A program made the position numbers and the translations under genes. Below, piece by piece: positions 33,904-34,313 of a stretch of 34,313 bases of DNA. How positions within the stretch are numbered: position 1 is the first letter of the stretch; each line of letters starts with the position of its first letter. This DNA comes from Aliterella sp. RAGGC_92 (lineage in GTDB: Bacteria > Cyanobacteriota > Cyanobacteriia > Cyanobacteriales > Chroococcidiopsidaceae). Under the pieces are notes generated by a model. It worked only from the letters and a program-made list of their open reading frames with translations. It searched no databases and was not told the origin of the DNA. The stretch lies in contig JAPJOW010000003.1 in NCBI GenBank assembly GCA_030826005.1, positions 1-34,313 of the forward strand, given 5' to 3'.

Positions 33904-33947
33904 CAAAAAAGCTACTGCGTAGATAAAAGAAATTTATCTACGCAGTA
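33904..33947 (-). terminator. Rho-independent terminator of the Pro/Gly-rich gene
   Basis: Arms TACTGCGTAGATAAA (33913-33927) and its exact reverse complement (33933-33947) enclose a five-base loop. Read on the minus strand, the stem is followed by GCTTTTTT, a typical terminator end. It would stop transcription from the minus-strand gene at 34000 and could also block read-through from lspA. Confidence 0.75.
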
Positions 33948-33999
33948 AGAAATAAACTAAAGTCCAAAAAATTGTTACTTAAGTTTAGTCGATCGTTGA

Positions 34000-34313
34000 T
34001 TAGGGAGAAGGAGCAGTAGTGGGTGGTGGGCTTCCTTCAGGAACAACACCGTCTGGAACACCAGGATTTATTGTCTCGCTTGGTGATGGGGTTGCACTTC
34101 CAGGAGCGCTAGGATCGGCTGGGGCAGAGGGGTTTTCTATTGTATTGCCTGCACCACCAGGAACACCAGGAGATGTTGTATCTGTAGGCGGTGGAGTTTC
34201 GCTTGTTCCAGGAGCGCTAGGATCGGCTGGGGTAGAGGGGTTTTCTATTGTATTGCCCGCACCACCAGGAACACCAGGAGATGTTGTATCTGTAGGCGGT
34301 GGAGTTTCGCTTG
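34000..34313 (-). CDS. C-terminal part of a Pro/Gly/Thr-rich repeat protein (5' end outside window)
   Basis: Reading the minus strand from the window edge to the TAA at 34000-34002 gives 103 residues without a stop and without a start codon, so the start lies outside. The sequence is low in complexity and rich in Pro, Gly, Ser and Thr, built from units such as SETPPPTDTTSPGVPGG and NPSAPADPSAPG. It ends in EGSPPPTTAPSP. Such tails are common in exported or wall-linked proteins. Nothing about its function can be read here. A good terminator follows the stop codon, which supports a real gene. Confidence 0.65.
   Translation of the reverse strand, partial: SETPPPTDTTSPGVPGGAGNTIENPSTPADPSAPGTSETPPPTDTTSPGVPGGAGNTIENPSAPADPSAPGSATPSPSETINPGVPDGVVPEGSPPPTTAPSP
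34100..34313. repeat. 108-bp tandem repeat (36 codons), two copies, the second cut by the window edge
   Basis: CCAGGAGCGCTAGG recurs at 34100 and 34208, and the following bases match almost completely. Only single differences such as GGGGCAG against GGGGTAG are seen. The unit length is a multiple of three and keeps the reading frame of the repeat protein. A more decayed relative lies at about 34050-34100. Confidence 0.85.

Noticed and set aside
34100..34313. Possible CRISPR-like repeat array at the window end
   Set aside because: The 108-bp units are contiguous, lack unique spacers and keep an open reading frame.
1..34313. tRNA, rRNA or riboswitch genes
   Set aside because: Scanning by eye for T-loop wording and clover-leaf arms, and for known leader patterns, gave no candidate that could be supported.

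Overview
The window is a chromosomal segment of a cyanobacterium. Evidence: dozens of HIP1 octamers (GCGATCGC), a plastid-type CcsA, a HetZ-related regulator, a DUF3352 protein, ComB, a BioB-BioY-LspA cluster and short dispersed palindromes typical of the phylum. The HetZ-related gene and overall gene style suggest the Chroococcidiopsis/Nostocales side of the tree; species cannot be fixed from this sequence. No rRNA, tRNA, CRISPR array or full insertion sequence was found.

Layout. 1-528: 3' part of an Uma2-family gene broken by one in-frame stop. 558-1648: S-formylglutathione hydrolase and a small CPCC cysteine-rich protein. 1760-2546: a divergent pair of unknown small genes, one ribbon-helix-helix-like. 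2681-12733: a lipid-like metabolic island. Its minus-strand arm holds a fatty-acid-hydroxylase-type di-iron enzyme, a DUF962/Mpo1-like protein and an amidohydrolase. Its plus-strand arm holds a GH3-type acyl-adenylating enzyme, then a Rieske oxygenase, an alpha-oxoamine synthase (serine palmitoyltransferase-like), a double-GNAT protein of the bacterial ceramide synthase type and an extended SDR of the ceramide reductase/HpnA type. An MFS transporter lies in antisense between them. 12778-15083: a MacB/DevCA-type ABC exporter. 15237-17950: acetyl-CoA synthetase and a TPR protein. 17959-19689: a c-di-GMP phosphodiesterase with a degenerate GGDEF. 20363-23394: HetZ-related regulator and M61 peptidase. 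23681-27263: comB, ccsA and a DUF3352 protein. 27398-31348: pstSCAB behind a clear three-repeat Pho box. 31599-33885: bioB, bioY, lspA. 34000-34313: the C-terminal end of a Pro/Gly-rich protein with 108-bp repeats.

The main result is the 4.2-12.7 kb island. The order alpha-oxoamine synthase, double-GNAT acyltransferase, NAD(P)-dependent SDR matches the known bacterial ceramide genes Spt, bCerS and CerR. An acyl-activating enzyme, a Rieske oxygenase, a fatty-acid hydroxylase and a homologue of yeast Mpo1 (2-hydroxy-fatty-acid oxidation in phytosphingosine breakdown) sit beside them. I infer a sphingolipid-like or sulfonolipid-like pathway, which is not a recognised standard part of cyanobacterial membranes.

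Small-scale structure also stands out. A 30-bp palindrome flanked by 12-bp direct repeats supplies the stop codon of the Rieske gene. A perfect 17-bp-arm hairpin fills the space between the synthase and acyltransferase genes. A 26-bp palindrome made from two overlapping HIP1 sites lies inside the Rieske reading frame.
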